From NCBI GenBank assembly GCA_945860325.1, contig CAMARL010000111.1, forward strand, positions 1 to 6,544: a stretch of DNA of 6,544 nt, read 5' to 3'. Positions 1 to 6,368 of this stretch are shown one piece after another. Position 1 is the stretch's first letter, and every line of letters starts with the position of its first letter. Position numbers and translations under genes: made by a program. The DNA comes from Spirosoma fluviale (GTDB taxonomy: Bacteria; Bacteroidota; Bacteroidia; Cytophagales; Spirosomataceae). Below the pieces are notes generated by a model. That model saw only the letters and a program-made list of their open reading frames with translations, did not search any database and was not told where the DNA came from.

Positions 1-95
1 ATATTAGATTGTCTAGTAATTGCAAATTATTTAAGGTCAAAAATAAGTATTTTTAAAGTATTTAGTGTTTAAAAATGTAAAATATTTTATAAAAT
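1..95. other. Non-coding AT-rich stretch after porU
   Basis: The 95 bases downstream of the porU stop are very AT-rich. They contain the 12-bp palindrome TAAAATATTTTA (78-89), but no GC-containing stem followed by a T-run, no clear promoter and no start of another gene. porV, which often follows porU, is not seen in the visible sequence. Confidence 0.5.
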
Positions 96-3000
96 TTATT
101 TTAGGGTCGTGATTTTTCCACTGATCAAAATAGTTTCATTATTTTTACTTGGTAATAATTCCAATTTAAACACGGATTCGCCAATTAATTTGGCTAATTC
201 TTCCTCAGTCCAATCTATGTTTAATTCAAAGTCTACATTCGAAAAATAAGTAACATTCCCTTTTTTCAACAAAATTTGTTGACCTAACACATTGAAAATT
301 CTTACATCATATTGGTAAATATCCCAAGGTATTTGGCCGATTGCCTTAAATTGCAATCGCTTACTCATAGGGTTAGGAAATATTACCCATTCTAAACGAC
401 TAGTTTCTGAATTTATTACTTTCATTTCAAAAAATAGTTTTTGAGGGTTATTATTTCCATCCCAACAATTTACCTTAAAAAAGTAATTCCCTATTTTTAA
501 ATTTTTAAATGGATATGTAAATGTCCCTTTTTGAGGAAAATTCATATCAGGAATGAAATAATCTGATAATTTAATTTTGAGTGTATCATTCACAATGAGC
601 TCGGCAAATTCGTTTTGATCATTTTTCCAACGAAGTGAGTTATCATCTTCTATTTTAATTTTTAATTCAAAACTGCTATTCATCGTTTGGAATTTGTTTG
701 ACTCAGGCTCCATTACCGTTATGCTAGGAGGTTTTGTATCCACAGTAACGGAGTTGGAAATTGCAACGGGAAGCGATTTGAATCCATTGATTTTTTCTCC
801 TGTATTTAATTGACCTATTATTTTTCCAATCAAAGGTCCATTTGAGTTGGGAATCGATTTTTGACTTATTGAGAATCCAGCGCCAGTCATTTGAATATTT
901 GATGTCCAAATTAAATCGCCTTCAACAAAATATTCATATGCATATGTTTTTGTGCCTAAAGTCTTTTTCTTGGTAGGAGGGGTATAAAGGTTTGCCCTTA
1001 TTTGAGCATTTATATTTGTAGGTGTTTTTGTCAATAATTGTCCTTCAAAAACTTTGCTTGAACCTGGAGTGATCGTATCTGTTTTTATCGTAATTGCTTG
1101 TCCAGTCCAGGGTAATTCTAGGGTAGGGTCACCCAACAAACTGATATTTCGATTAATAACACCGGTTTGACTGCTGTTTTTAGTTTCTTTAAATAAATCT
1201 CCAACTCGATATTTTACTTGGGTTTTATGATCAATTAAGTTTTTATAAAAAGATTGACCGAACAAGTAATTGCTACTTTGAAAAACTGGCCTTGTTGTAC
1301 TAATGAGTCCTATAGCCCCTCCCTTTGTGGACATTAATGAAATTTCCGCTCCTGATAATTGATTTGGATCATCAAATCGTCCAAATTGACATGTTGCGGT
1401 CAATAGAAAAGGTAAGTGCTGCAAATTCCTTAGGCCCACTAAATCATTATTGGTCAGTATTTTTTCATCTGTCCAGCCACTTTCTGATCCATGTCCAATG
1501 AAATGTATAAAATCAGCTTCAGAATTGAACAATGAAAGTAGTGCGTCTTTTGCTTTTTTAGAGGTGTACATCCCCCCCGTCATTTCTTGTTCAAATTGGT
1601 CTAAATAAAGCTTTTTGATGCTCACATCATGGGCATCTTTGATCATTAGATTGGAAAAATCCTCAGCATCTTGAATGTGAATATTAGCATCTCCGTCATC
1701 GGCTACCCATGCTAAAACCTCAGGCTTGAAACGAGTATTTTTTTTTGATTCAATAAAGGCAATTAATTTATTGACAAAGAAATTTGCCTCACTGGGATTT
1801 TTCGCTGGAATTCTGCCAATAGCCAATTGGAGTGTCTTTTTATTTGTTTTTTCGCCTTCAAGCCAATCGCCCTCCTCTGGATTTAGTAAACCAAAATAAT
1901 CATCCGACGAGTAGCTCAATAATGGTTGAAAAGATTCAATACTTTGGTAGGTCGGCACAAAGCAATTTTTCTCGATGTCAGTTGACACGGCCGATTTACC
2001 TTTATAATCAATGGATGCATCACCAAAAAGAATCACATATTTTAAAGCAGAATTCGGGCTTTTATATTGGCGATAAACAAAATCTCGAATAGCTGTTACA
2101 TCTTGTTTTCCTCCAGAATATTCATGGTAGATTTGTTCAGTGTCAACCACTTTTGTCGGGATATTTTGGGAACTACTTTTATATTTTGCGAGTGCATTTG
2201 CCGCTTCTTTGAGTGCTGGGCTCGATATAATAAGCAGTTCATATCCAATTTCTTTATTAATATTTTGATTAGGTAAAATTTTTACAAAAGACGGTGAAAT
2301 TGCTTTTTGGCTGTCAATGAGTAATAATTGGCTTTCGGGTTTAACATTCAATTTTAAAGTGGATGTATAGTTTATCATTTTTGACCAATTGCTCGTCCCA
2401 TTTCGCAGCCAAATTTGAGTGGCCGCATTTGCATTGATTAAAGAGATAGAATAGCTGGAATCTGTTGTATTGGGTAGTAAATACAGCGGATTATCATGCT
2501 TTGCATTGAAAATTCGAGGGTATTGAAGTGATAAATAGTCAAGATATCCAGTGCCCGTTGTATTTTTATAGTTAATCGTCCAGTTCCAAAGATTATCTTT
2601 TAATTGGGGTGCCAGCCATATATTAAGATCCTGAAAATTAGCCTTATTGTCATATCGTCCCCCTGAAATGGCTGGGATTTTCAAGTTTCCTATCGTATTT
2701 CCTATTATATCAAAGGTAAATAAGCCCTCTTGAGTCGAACTAGAGTAAAAACGACCCCCTAATTTTGAATTCATTCCTAGCTTATAATCTGCGAGTGAAT
2801 ACTGAACAGTTTTGTTATTTGTCCCATAAAATGCATCACCCACCCATTGTCTCCCCGACTGTATTAAATTATAAGTTTCTGGCTCATAATGAAAAATAGA
2901 CCAAGCATAATCCAATGTTTTAGATTCACCCGATGTGGCTTTTTCTTCCACTATACGTTTCGCTGCGGGGTCATCTAAGCGCATAAAATAAAAGCTAGAG

Positions 3001-3410
3001 TCGGAATACGCGTGTAATTCTTGGACCCATATTTTTTGTTGAAAATCAAAACGTATATTATGTGGGGAATTTCCCCAAAAAATAAATGAATCATTCGCAT
3101 CCCATTTGTTATCCTGTTCGCCCTCAAAATAGATGGGTATTTCCTCCAAATCTTGAGGCCTAGGAATCTTTAAATCTTGGGGTAAAATGCCTGGAGCAGT
3201 TGAATGAAGACTGACTTGTTTAGGGTTTAATGAGGCTCTGTCAATTTTATTTTTATCGAGCCAATTAGCGTCAATTTTGTAAATGCCATTTTGGGTGATC
3301 CCAATTTTCACCCATTTGCCAGTAGATAATTTTGAATCTGTTTGAGCAAATGCCGAATTAGAAATACAAAATAATCCCATTAGTGCTATCAAATAGCATT
3401 TATAGTTCAT
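96..3410 (-). CDS. porU: Type IX secretion system sortase PorU (peptidase family C25)
   Basis: Predicted outer-membrane-associated cysteine peptidase. In known type IX systems PorU removes the C-terminal sorting domain of cargo and joins the cargo to surface lipopolysaccharide, working with PorV. Numbered from the chosen start (1104 aa): signal peptide 1-22 with an AFA|Q cleavage site; N-terminal domain opening with KWVKIGITQNGIYKID (about 32-47); C25 catalytic domain about 390-765 with FIGHGS (His640) and TATCQFGRFDDP (Cys674), the expected His/Cys pair, and ending in the family motif LLGDPTLELPW (about 759-769); Ig-like region about 890-1000 beginning DTKPP; C-terminal sorting-like domain from about 1008 (FPNP, then VRIFNVLGQQ). 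Length is close to the roughly 1160 aa of Porphyromonas PorU. An ATG at 3437 would add nine residues; I prefer 3410 because it places the signal peptide at the N-terminus and overlaps sprT by only 11 bases. It could be another C25 surface protease, but the full-length layout favours PorU. Confidence 0.85.
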   Translation of the reverse strand: MNYKCYLIALMGLFCISNSAFAQTDSKLSTGKWVKIGITQNGIYKIDANWLDKNKIDRASLNPKQVSLHSTAPGILPQDLKIPRPQDLEEIPIYFEGEQDNKWDANDSFIFWGNSPHNIRFDFQQKIWVQELHAYSDSSFYFMRLDDPAAKRIVEEKATSGESKTLDYAWSIFHYEPETYNLIQSGRQWVGDAFYGTNNKTVQYSLADYKLGMNSKLGGRFYSSSTQEGLFTFDIIGNTIGNLKIPAISGGRYDNKANFQDLNIWLAPQLKDNLWNWTINYKNTTGTGYLDYLSLQYPRIFNAKHDNPLYLLPNTTDSSYSISLINANAATQIWLRNGTSNWSKMINYTSTLKLNVKPESQLLLIDSQKAISPSFVKILPNQNINKEIGYELLIISSPALKEAANALAKYKSSSQNIPTKVVDTEQIYHEYSGGKQDVTAIRDFVYRQYKSPNSALKYVILFGDASIDYKGKSAVSTDIEKNCFVPTYQSIESFQPLLSYSSDDYFGLLNPEEGDWLEGEKTNKKTLQLAIGRIPAKNPSEANFFVNKLIAFIESKKNTRFKPEVLAWVADDGDANIHIQDAEDFSNLMIKDAHDVSIKKLYLDQFEQEMTGGMYTSKKAKDALLSLFNSEADFIHFIGHGSESGWTDEKILTNNDLVGLRNLQHLPFLLTATCQFGRFDDPNQLSGAEISLMSTKGGAIGLISTTRPVFQSSNYLFGQSFYKNLIDHKTQVKYRVGDLFKETKNSSQTGVINRNISLLGDPTLELPWTGQAITIKTDTITPGSSKVFEGQLLTKTPTNINAQIRANLYTPPTKKKTLGTKTYAYEYFVEGDLIWTSNIQMTGAGFSISQKSIPNSNGPLIGKIIGQLNTGEKINGFKSLPVAISNSVTVDTKPPSITVMEPESNKFQTMNSSFELKIKIEDDNSLRWKNDQNEFAELIVNDTLKIKLSDYFIPDMNFPQKGTFTYPFKNLKIGNYFFKVNCWDGNNNPQKLFFEMKVINSETSRLEWVIFPNPMSKRLQFKAIGQIPWDIYQYDVRIFNVLGQQILLKKGNVTYFSNVDFELNIDWTEEELAKLIGESVFKLELLPSKNNETILISGKITTLK

Positions 3411-4020
3411 TTGATTCCAACGGAGTAACCTGTGCATTTTTTGCTACTAAGTATAGTTTGCCAGTATTGGCCTCTTTACAAAAGTAGCGTGTTCGACGTA
3501 GTTTCCCTTTGATTAACTCTAGGTTTTTTAACAAAAAGATTTGATTCTCAGGAAGAGCATGTAATGTGATGCTTGAATTTGCCGTGTCGTATGTTTTTAA
3601 CACATCCACTAAAGGTCCATGGCCAGTTGAGGTAGCGCTAGGATTAACTAAATACGATTTTAAAACGTTGATTAACTCATCGGGCAATAAACCTTCTTCT
3701 AAAATAGGTTCAAATATGGATCTGAATGAATTTTTCCATTCTTCTCCGTGGGGTAAAACTTTATTTTTATAAGCTAAATAAGTCAATAAATGCGCCACTT
3801 CATGTAAATACGTGACAAGGAAGGCATATGAATTTAAATTTCGATTGACGGTTATTTGATGCCCTTTTTGAGGAGAAAAGCGATAATCGCCTAATTTAGA
3901 ATGACGTGATTTACTGACAATAAAGTCAAATGGATAATCATGCCATAATTGAAAACAATACTCAGCAACCTTTGGCGGGAAGTGGTCAAAAAATGAATTA
4001 ATTTTTTTGTTCTTTTCCAT
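3400..4020 (-). CDS. SprT/Spartan-like zinc metalloprotease domain protein
   Basis: A 206-residue cytoplasmic protein with no signal peptide or membrane segment. The zincin motif HEVAH lies at residues 73-77 (two His zinc ligands and the catalytic Glu). A further His in PHGEEW (His91) is the likely third ligand, as in SprT-like proteins. The C-terminal region RRTRYFCKEANTGKLYLV (about 175-192) corresponds to the zinc ribbon of SprT/Spartan but keeps only one Cys (Cys181), so that ribbon is probably degenerate. Eukaryotic Spartan degrades DNA-protein crosslinks; the bacterial role is poorly known and the substrate here is not evident. The ATG at 4020 has no clear Shine-Dalgarno sequence and lies 10 bases after the T-run of a terminator. 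The 3' end overlaps porU by 11 bases (ATGAACTATAA carries both the porU start and this stop), which suggests coupled translation. It is unrelated to the gliding/secretion protein SprT (PorT homologue) of Flavobacterium. Confidence 0.85.
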   Translation of the reverse strand: MEKNKKINSFFDHFPPKVAEYCFQLWHDYPFDFIVSKSRHSKLGDYRFSPQKGHQITVNRNLNSYAFLVTYLHEVAHLLTYLAYKNKVLPHGEEWKNSFRSIFEPILEEGLLPDELINVLKSYLVNPSATSTGHGPLVDVLKTYDTANSSITLHALPENQIFLLKNLELIKGKLRRTRYFCKEANTGKLYLVAKNAQVTPLESNEL

Positions 4021-4030
4021 TTTTAGGCAT

Positions 4031-4063
4031 AAAAAAAGTCCTCCGCATGCGAAGGACTTTTTT
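4031..4063 (-). terminator. Intrinsic terminator after the small lipoprotein gene
   Basis: On the minus strand an A6 run precedes the hairpin GTCCTTCG-CATG-CGGAGGAC (4038-4057; 8-bp stem with one T-G wobble, 4-base loop), which is followed by T7 (4031-4037). The A and T runs can extend the stem. The shape is nearly symmetric, so it could also stop plus-strand transcription. It starts 13 bases after the lipoprotein stop codon and ends 10 bases before the sprT start. Confidence 0.88.
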
Positions 4064-4076
4064 CTGAGTGCTTAGA

Positions 4077-4250
4077 TTACTTAGCAGCAGCTGTATCAGC
4101 AGCAGCAGAATCAGCAGCAGCAGTATCAACTGGTGCAGCCATAGCAGTATCAACTGCAACTGAATCAGCAGAAGCTTCTGCTTTTTTCTCACCACAAGAT
4201 GCTAAAGTTACCATACCAGCAACGAAAGCTAAAGCGAATAATTTTTTCAT
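4077..4250 (-). CDS. Small Ala/Asp/Thr-rich lipoprotein, function unknown
   Basis: A 57-residue protein, MKKLFALAFVAGMVTLASCG followed by EKKAEASADSVAVDTA and an Ala-rich tail. Residues 1-18 form a lipoprotein signal peptide with lipobox LASC, so Cys19 should be lipidated after signal peptidase II cleavage. The mature 39 residues are almost wholly Ala, Asp, Ser, Thr and Val, acidic after the first few residues, with a five-residue repeat (AAADS, AAADT, AAAK) at the end; they are probably unstructured. Codon choice is strongly biased (mostly GCT for Ala, GAT for Asp), which with a good promoter and its own terminator suggests high expression. Similar tiny Ala/Asp/Thr lipoproteins occur in Bacteroidota, but I know of no established function. 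Membrane location (inner or outer, periplasmic or surface) cannot be settled: residues after Cys19 (GEKKAE) do not clearly match the known surface-export signals. A longer frame across 3998-4195 is a shadow of this gene. Confidence 0.85.
   Translation of the reverse strand: MKKLFALAFVAGMVTLASCGEKKAEASADSVAVDTAMAAPVDTAAADSAAADTAAAK
4080..4121 (-). repeat. 15-bp tandem repeat in the lipoprotein gene
   Basis: On the minus strand GCTGCTGCTGATTCT (4107-4121) is followed by GCTGCTGCTGATACA (4092-4106) and a partial third copy GCTGCTGCTAAG (4080-4091), encoding AAADS-AAADT-AAAK. The unit is a multiple of three, so gain or loss of a copy would keep the reading frame and change only the length of the tail. 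Confidence 0.75.
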
Positions 4251-4277
4251 TTTTGTAATATTTAAAGGTTTGAGTTA

Positions 4278-4308
4278 CAAAACTAGTGGATTAAATAGTA
4301 ACAACAAA
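4278..4308 (-). promoter_or_regulatory. Bacteroidota-type promoter of the small lipoprotein gene
   Basis: On the minus strand TTTG (4305-4308, the -33 element) is separated by 19 bases from TAGTTTTG (4278-4285), an exact match to the -7 consensus TAnnTTTG of the Bacteroidota primary sigma factor. The expected transcription start is near 4271, leaving an AT-rich leader of about 20 bases before the ATG at 4250. Confidence 0.7.
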
Positions 4309-4310
4309 TT

Positions 4311-4322
4311 TTTTCGCGAAAA
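4311..4322. promoter_or_regulatory. 12-bp perfect palindrome upstream of the -33 element
   Basis: TTTTCGCGAAAA is a perfect inverted repeat with a CGCG core in otherwise AT-only surroundings. It ends two bases upstream of the -33 element of the lipoprotein promoter. The position fits a regulator-binding site, but no regulator is visible in the window and short palindromes arise by chance in AT-rich DNA. Confidence 0.35.
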
Positions 4323-4367
4323 TTTTAAGGTTTTTTTAAGTTTTGAATTAAAATTGCTTTTAAATGG

Positions 4368-4400
4368 CTTAAAATAAGATTGAGACTTATTTTTTTTAAG
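4368..4400 (-). terminator. Weak AT-rich hairpin, possible end of the nuo-gtrA transcript
   Basis: On the minus strand AAAATAAG (4386-4393) can pair with CTTATTTT (4371-4378) around a 7-base loop. Outer CTTA/TAAG arms extend the pairing if four A residues bulge out. The stem is nearly all A-T pairs and the following T-run is only four bases, so this is a weak candidate. It lies about 45 bases after the gtrA stop. Confidence 0.3.
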
Positions 4401-4427
4401 TAATTCCTAAGAAGTACATAATATTTC

Positions 4428-4441
4428 AGCTATTTCTAGCT
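4428..4441 (-). other. Short hairpin with a GAAA tetraloop after gtrA
   Basis: AGCTA-GAAA-TAGCT on the minus strand forms a 5-bp stem closed by a GNRA-type loop, beginning four bases after the gtrA stop codon. It has no T-run, so it is not an intrinsic terminator by itself. It could protect the 3' end of the message or be chance. Confidence 0.25.
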
Positions 4442-4445
4442 TAAT

Positions 4446-4937
4446 TTACCTAAGTAAATCCTTAAATCTGTCGTAAAATCCACTACTTTTAAATGTAAAA
4501 GTTTTGTGCAAAACATAGTTTGAGATAAAACTAAATCCCATGCCTGTGGTGGTGGTTAGGATTTGAGTCACATTGATTTTTTTGTAGGCAAAGGGAATTT
4601 GGAAATAAAAATCACTCATAAATGTTTGAAGAAATGTATAGGGCATTACACTGAAAAACCACGTTACAAATCCAGAAAAAGTGGCTACTATTAAAAATTT
4701 GACCATTTCGCGATTCGTCTGTTGCGTTTTTCTAGCGTCAAATGCAAAAAGTTTGGTCAAGGCAAAACCTACAATAACCGAGAGGAAATAAGCGGGGAGT
4801 ATCGTTGCCTCATAGTTTAATTTGAACCAATCTTTCAATAATCCTCCACACACGAGTTGAACAATAGCACCAGCTCCTGCGATCAAAAAATACGCAATCA
4901 AATCTTTTTTATTAAAAAGGGTCGTTTTTTTTCTCAA
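4446..4937 (-). CDS. GtrA-like family four-helix membrane protein
   Basis: A 163-residue integral inner-membrane protein with four predicted membrane segments at about 12-32, 45-66, 80-104 and 122-146. The last segment carries the GtrA-family ending GFSFISNYVLHKTFTFK (about 134-150). Family members are thought to move or flip polyprenyl-linked sugars for O-antigen, teichoic acid or arabinogalactan glycosylation; they usually sit beside a glycosyltransferase, which is absent here, so the substrate is unknown. The chosen start is TTG at 4937, eight bases after the nuoN stop; no in-frame ATG lies before the first membrane segment, and the only other TTG is codon 13, at the edge of that segment. 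An AAGGA sequence lies just one base before the TTG, unusually close for a ribosome site. The tight spacing suggests it is the last gene of the nuo operon. Confidence 0.8.
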   Translation of the reverse strand: MRKKTTLFNKKDLIAYFLIAGAGAIVQLVCGGLLKDWFKLNYEATILPAYFLSVIVGFALTKLFAFDARKTQQTNREMVKFLIVATFSGFVTWFFSVMPYTFLQTFMSDFYFQIPFAYKKINVTQILTTTTGMGFSFISNYVLHKTFTFKSSGFYDRFKDLLR

Positions 4938-4945
4938 ATCCTTCG

Positions 4946-6343
4946 CTAAAATAAACTCTTAACAAGATTGGGATAAACTCCTAAAGCCAGCGTACCAATA
5001 GTACAAAACCATAATGCCATTTTAAATAATGTAGGAATTTCTATTTTTTCTATATCCCCATCTTTAAAATACATGACAATAATTCCTTTGAAGTAATAAT
5101 AAATACCGACCGCCGACATTAATATCGCTAAGATGACTGGGTAAATAATATTGCGGTTAAAGCTGTCTGAAAAAATAAAGAATTTACCCCAAAAACCCGC
5201 GGTCAATGGAATGCCAGCTAAGGATAATAAGGAAATCGTGAAGCAAAAAGCTAATCCAGGATTATTTTTTGCCAATCCTTCAAAGGATGAATAATCTTCT
5301 GGTTTTTCCTTTCGACCTGTTTGATATTCTGAAACAAGGATTAAGACCGCAAATGCAGCAATCGTCGCTAAAGTATATGAAAGTGAGTAATATAAAACAG
5401 TGGATGTGGATGAACTTTGCATGGCACTTACTGTCATCAACATATACCCCGCATGCGAAATACTTGAATAAGCTAGCATTCGCTTAACACTTTGTTGGTA
5501 TGCCGCTGTCACATTTCCTATTATCAAGGTTAGCATACTGATGAAGTAAATCGTTAATACCCATGTGGAATAAATGCCTCCAAATACCCCTGATAAAATG
5601 TGATATAGTGCAGCGAATCCTGCTGTTTTTACTACGGTTGACATAAACATGGTAAAAATAGTAGGTGCCCCTTCGTACACATCGGGCGTCCAAAAATGAA
5701 AGGGTGCAGCTGAGACTTTAAAGAGCAGGCCAACAACCATCAGGAGTACTCCTATGTACAAGAAACTAGGCATCGACTCTGGTGCCGTGGTTGCTATAAT
5801 ATTCGCTAAGTTGGATACATAAAATGATCTTGTTGCTCCATAAACTAACGTAATACCAAACAGCAAAATACCCGTCGCAAATGCGCCCATTAAAAAATAT
5901 TTTAAGGCGGCTTCATTTGATTTAAGGTTTCTTTTGTCTGAACCAGTGAGTACATACATGGCTACGGATAATATTTCTAAGCCAACGAACAACATGATCA
6001 TATGGTCGAATGAAACCATTAAAATGGCTCCAACCACTGAAAAAAGTAAAATTGCATAATATTCAGCAGGGTGTGTATGTTCATCGTCTGCTCCAAATCC
6101 TCTTGAAAGTGCAACGACCAAAAATGCAGCCAATTGAATAATTAAACTGAAATTAATGGACGTATTGGTTGTCCTAAACATATTGCCAAACCACAATAAC
6201 TCATGATTCCAGTCCATCGCCGTTAAGCCTATTCCTATAGCTATAAATAATAAGGTAAGAATTTGTAATACTTTTCTTGGGAACCAAAATCCCCAAAACA
6301 AATTACTAATTCCAAAAAGTGATAACGCTATAATCGCCGTCAT
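4946..6343 (-). CDS. nuoN: NADH-quinone oxidoreductase subunit N
   Basis: Membrane-arm subunit of respiratory complex I, one of three antiporter-like subunits that translocate protons while NADH reduces quinone. The 465-residue protein is hydrophobic throughout, slightly shorter than E. coli NuoN (485), and looks complete. Charged residues expected in the proton path are visible: Glu123 in LFVGLEILSVAMYVL, Lys148 in NEAALKYF, Lys209 in LLFKVSAAPFHFWTPDVYEG, Lys239 in VVKTAG and Lys387 in GFWGKF. The motif KRMLAYSSISHAGYMLM (about 287-303) is typical of NuoL/M/N. Subunit N rather than M or L is indicated by the order after nuoM and by similarity across the central region. The ATG at 6343 lies 25 bases after the nuoM stop and begins a normal first membrane helix. 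There is no separate promoter, so it should be co-transcribed with upstream nuo genes. Confidence 0.95.
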   Translation of the reverse strand: MTAIIALSLFGISNLFWGFWFPRKVLQILTLLFIAIGIGLTAMDWNHELLWFGNMFRTTNTSINFSLIIQLAAFLVVALSRGFGADDEHTHPAEYYAILLFSVVGAILMVSFDHMIMLFVGLEILSVAMYVLTGSDKRNLKSNEAALKYFLMGAFATGILLFGITLVYGATRSFYVSNLANIIATTAPESMPSFLYIGVLLMVVGLLFKVSAAPFHFWTPDVYEGAPTIFTMFMSTVVKTAGFAALYHILSGVFGGIYSTWVLTIYFISMLTLIIGNVTAAYQQSVKRMLAYSSISHAGYMLMTVSAMQSSSTSTVLYYSLSYTLATIAAFAVLILVSEYQTGRKEKPEDYSSFEGLAKNNPGLAFCFTISLLSLAGIPLTAGFWGKFFIFSDSFNRNIIYPVILAILMSAVGIYYYFKGIIVMYFKDGDIEKIEIPTLFKMALWFCTIGTLALGVYPNLVKSLF

Positions 6344-6368
6344 AAAAATAAGATGCTTTTAAATTTAA

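Noticed and set aside
1..95. AT palindrome and near-direct repeats (AAGTATT) after porU as a terminator or repeat element
   Set aside because: The stem is all A-T pairs without a following T-run and the repeats are short, as expected by chance in such AT-rich sequence.
724..909. Minus-strand 61-residue frame inside porU, and plus-strand frame 3566-3772 opposite sprT
   Set aside because: Both overlap well-supported genes and have composition typical of shifted-frame translation.
1832..2276. Two plus-strand frames antisense to porU (1832-2092 and 2067-2276)
   Set aside because: They lie wholly inside the conserved porU coding region, have no recognisable protein features, and no convincing promoter was noticed for them.
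3408..3437. Upstream ATG at 3437 as the porU start
   Set aside because: It would add nine residues before the signal peptide and enlarge the overlap with sprT to 38 bases; the ATG at 3410 gives a standard signal peptide.
3400..4020. Reading the SprT-like gene as the gliding/type IX protein SprT (PorT homologue) because it adjoins porU
   Set aside because: The protein has HEVAH, no signal peptide and no beta-barrel character, so it belongs to the unrelated SprT/Spartan zincin family; the shared name is a coincidence.
3998..4195. Leu-rich 65-residue minus-strand frame
   Set aside because: It is the out-of-frame reading of the lipoprotein GCT repeats and runs through the terminator into sprT; the 4077-4250 frame has a signal peptide, a lipobox and a matching promoter.
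5269..5693. Plus-strand frame 5269-5487 and minus-strand frame 5484-5693 inside nuoN
   Set aside because: Both are shadows of the strongly conserved nuoN frame and show no domain or translation signal.
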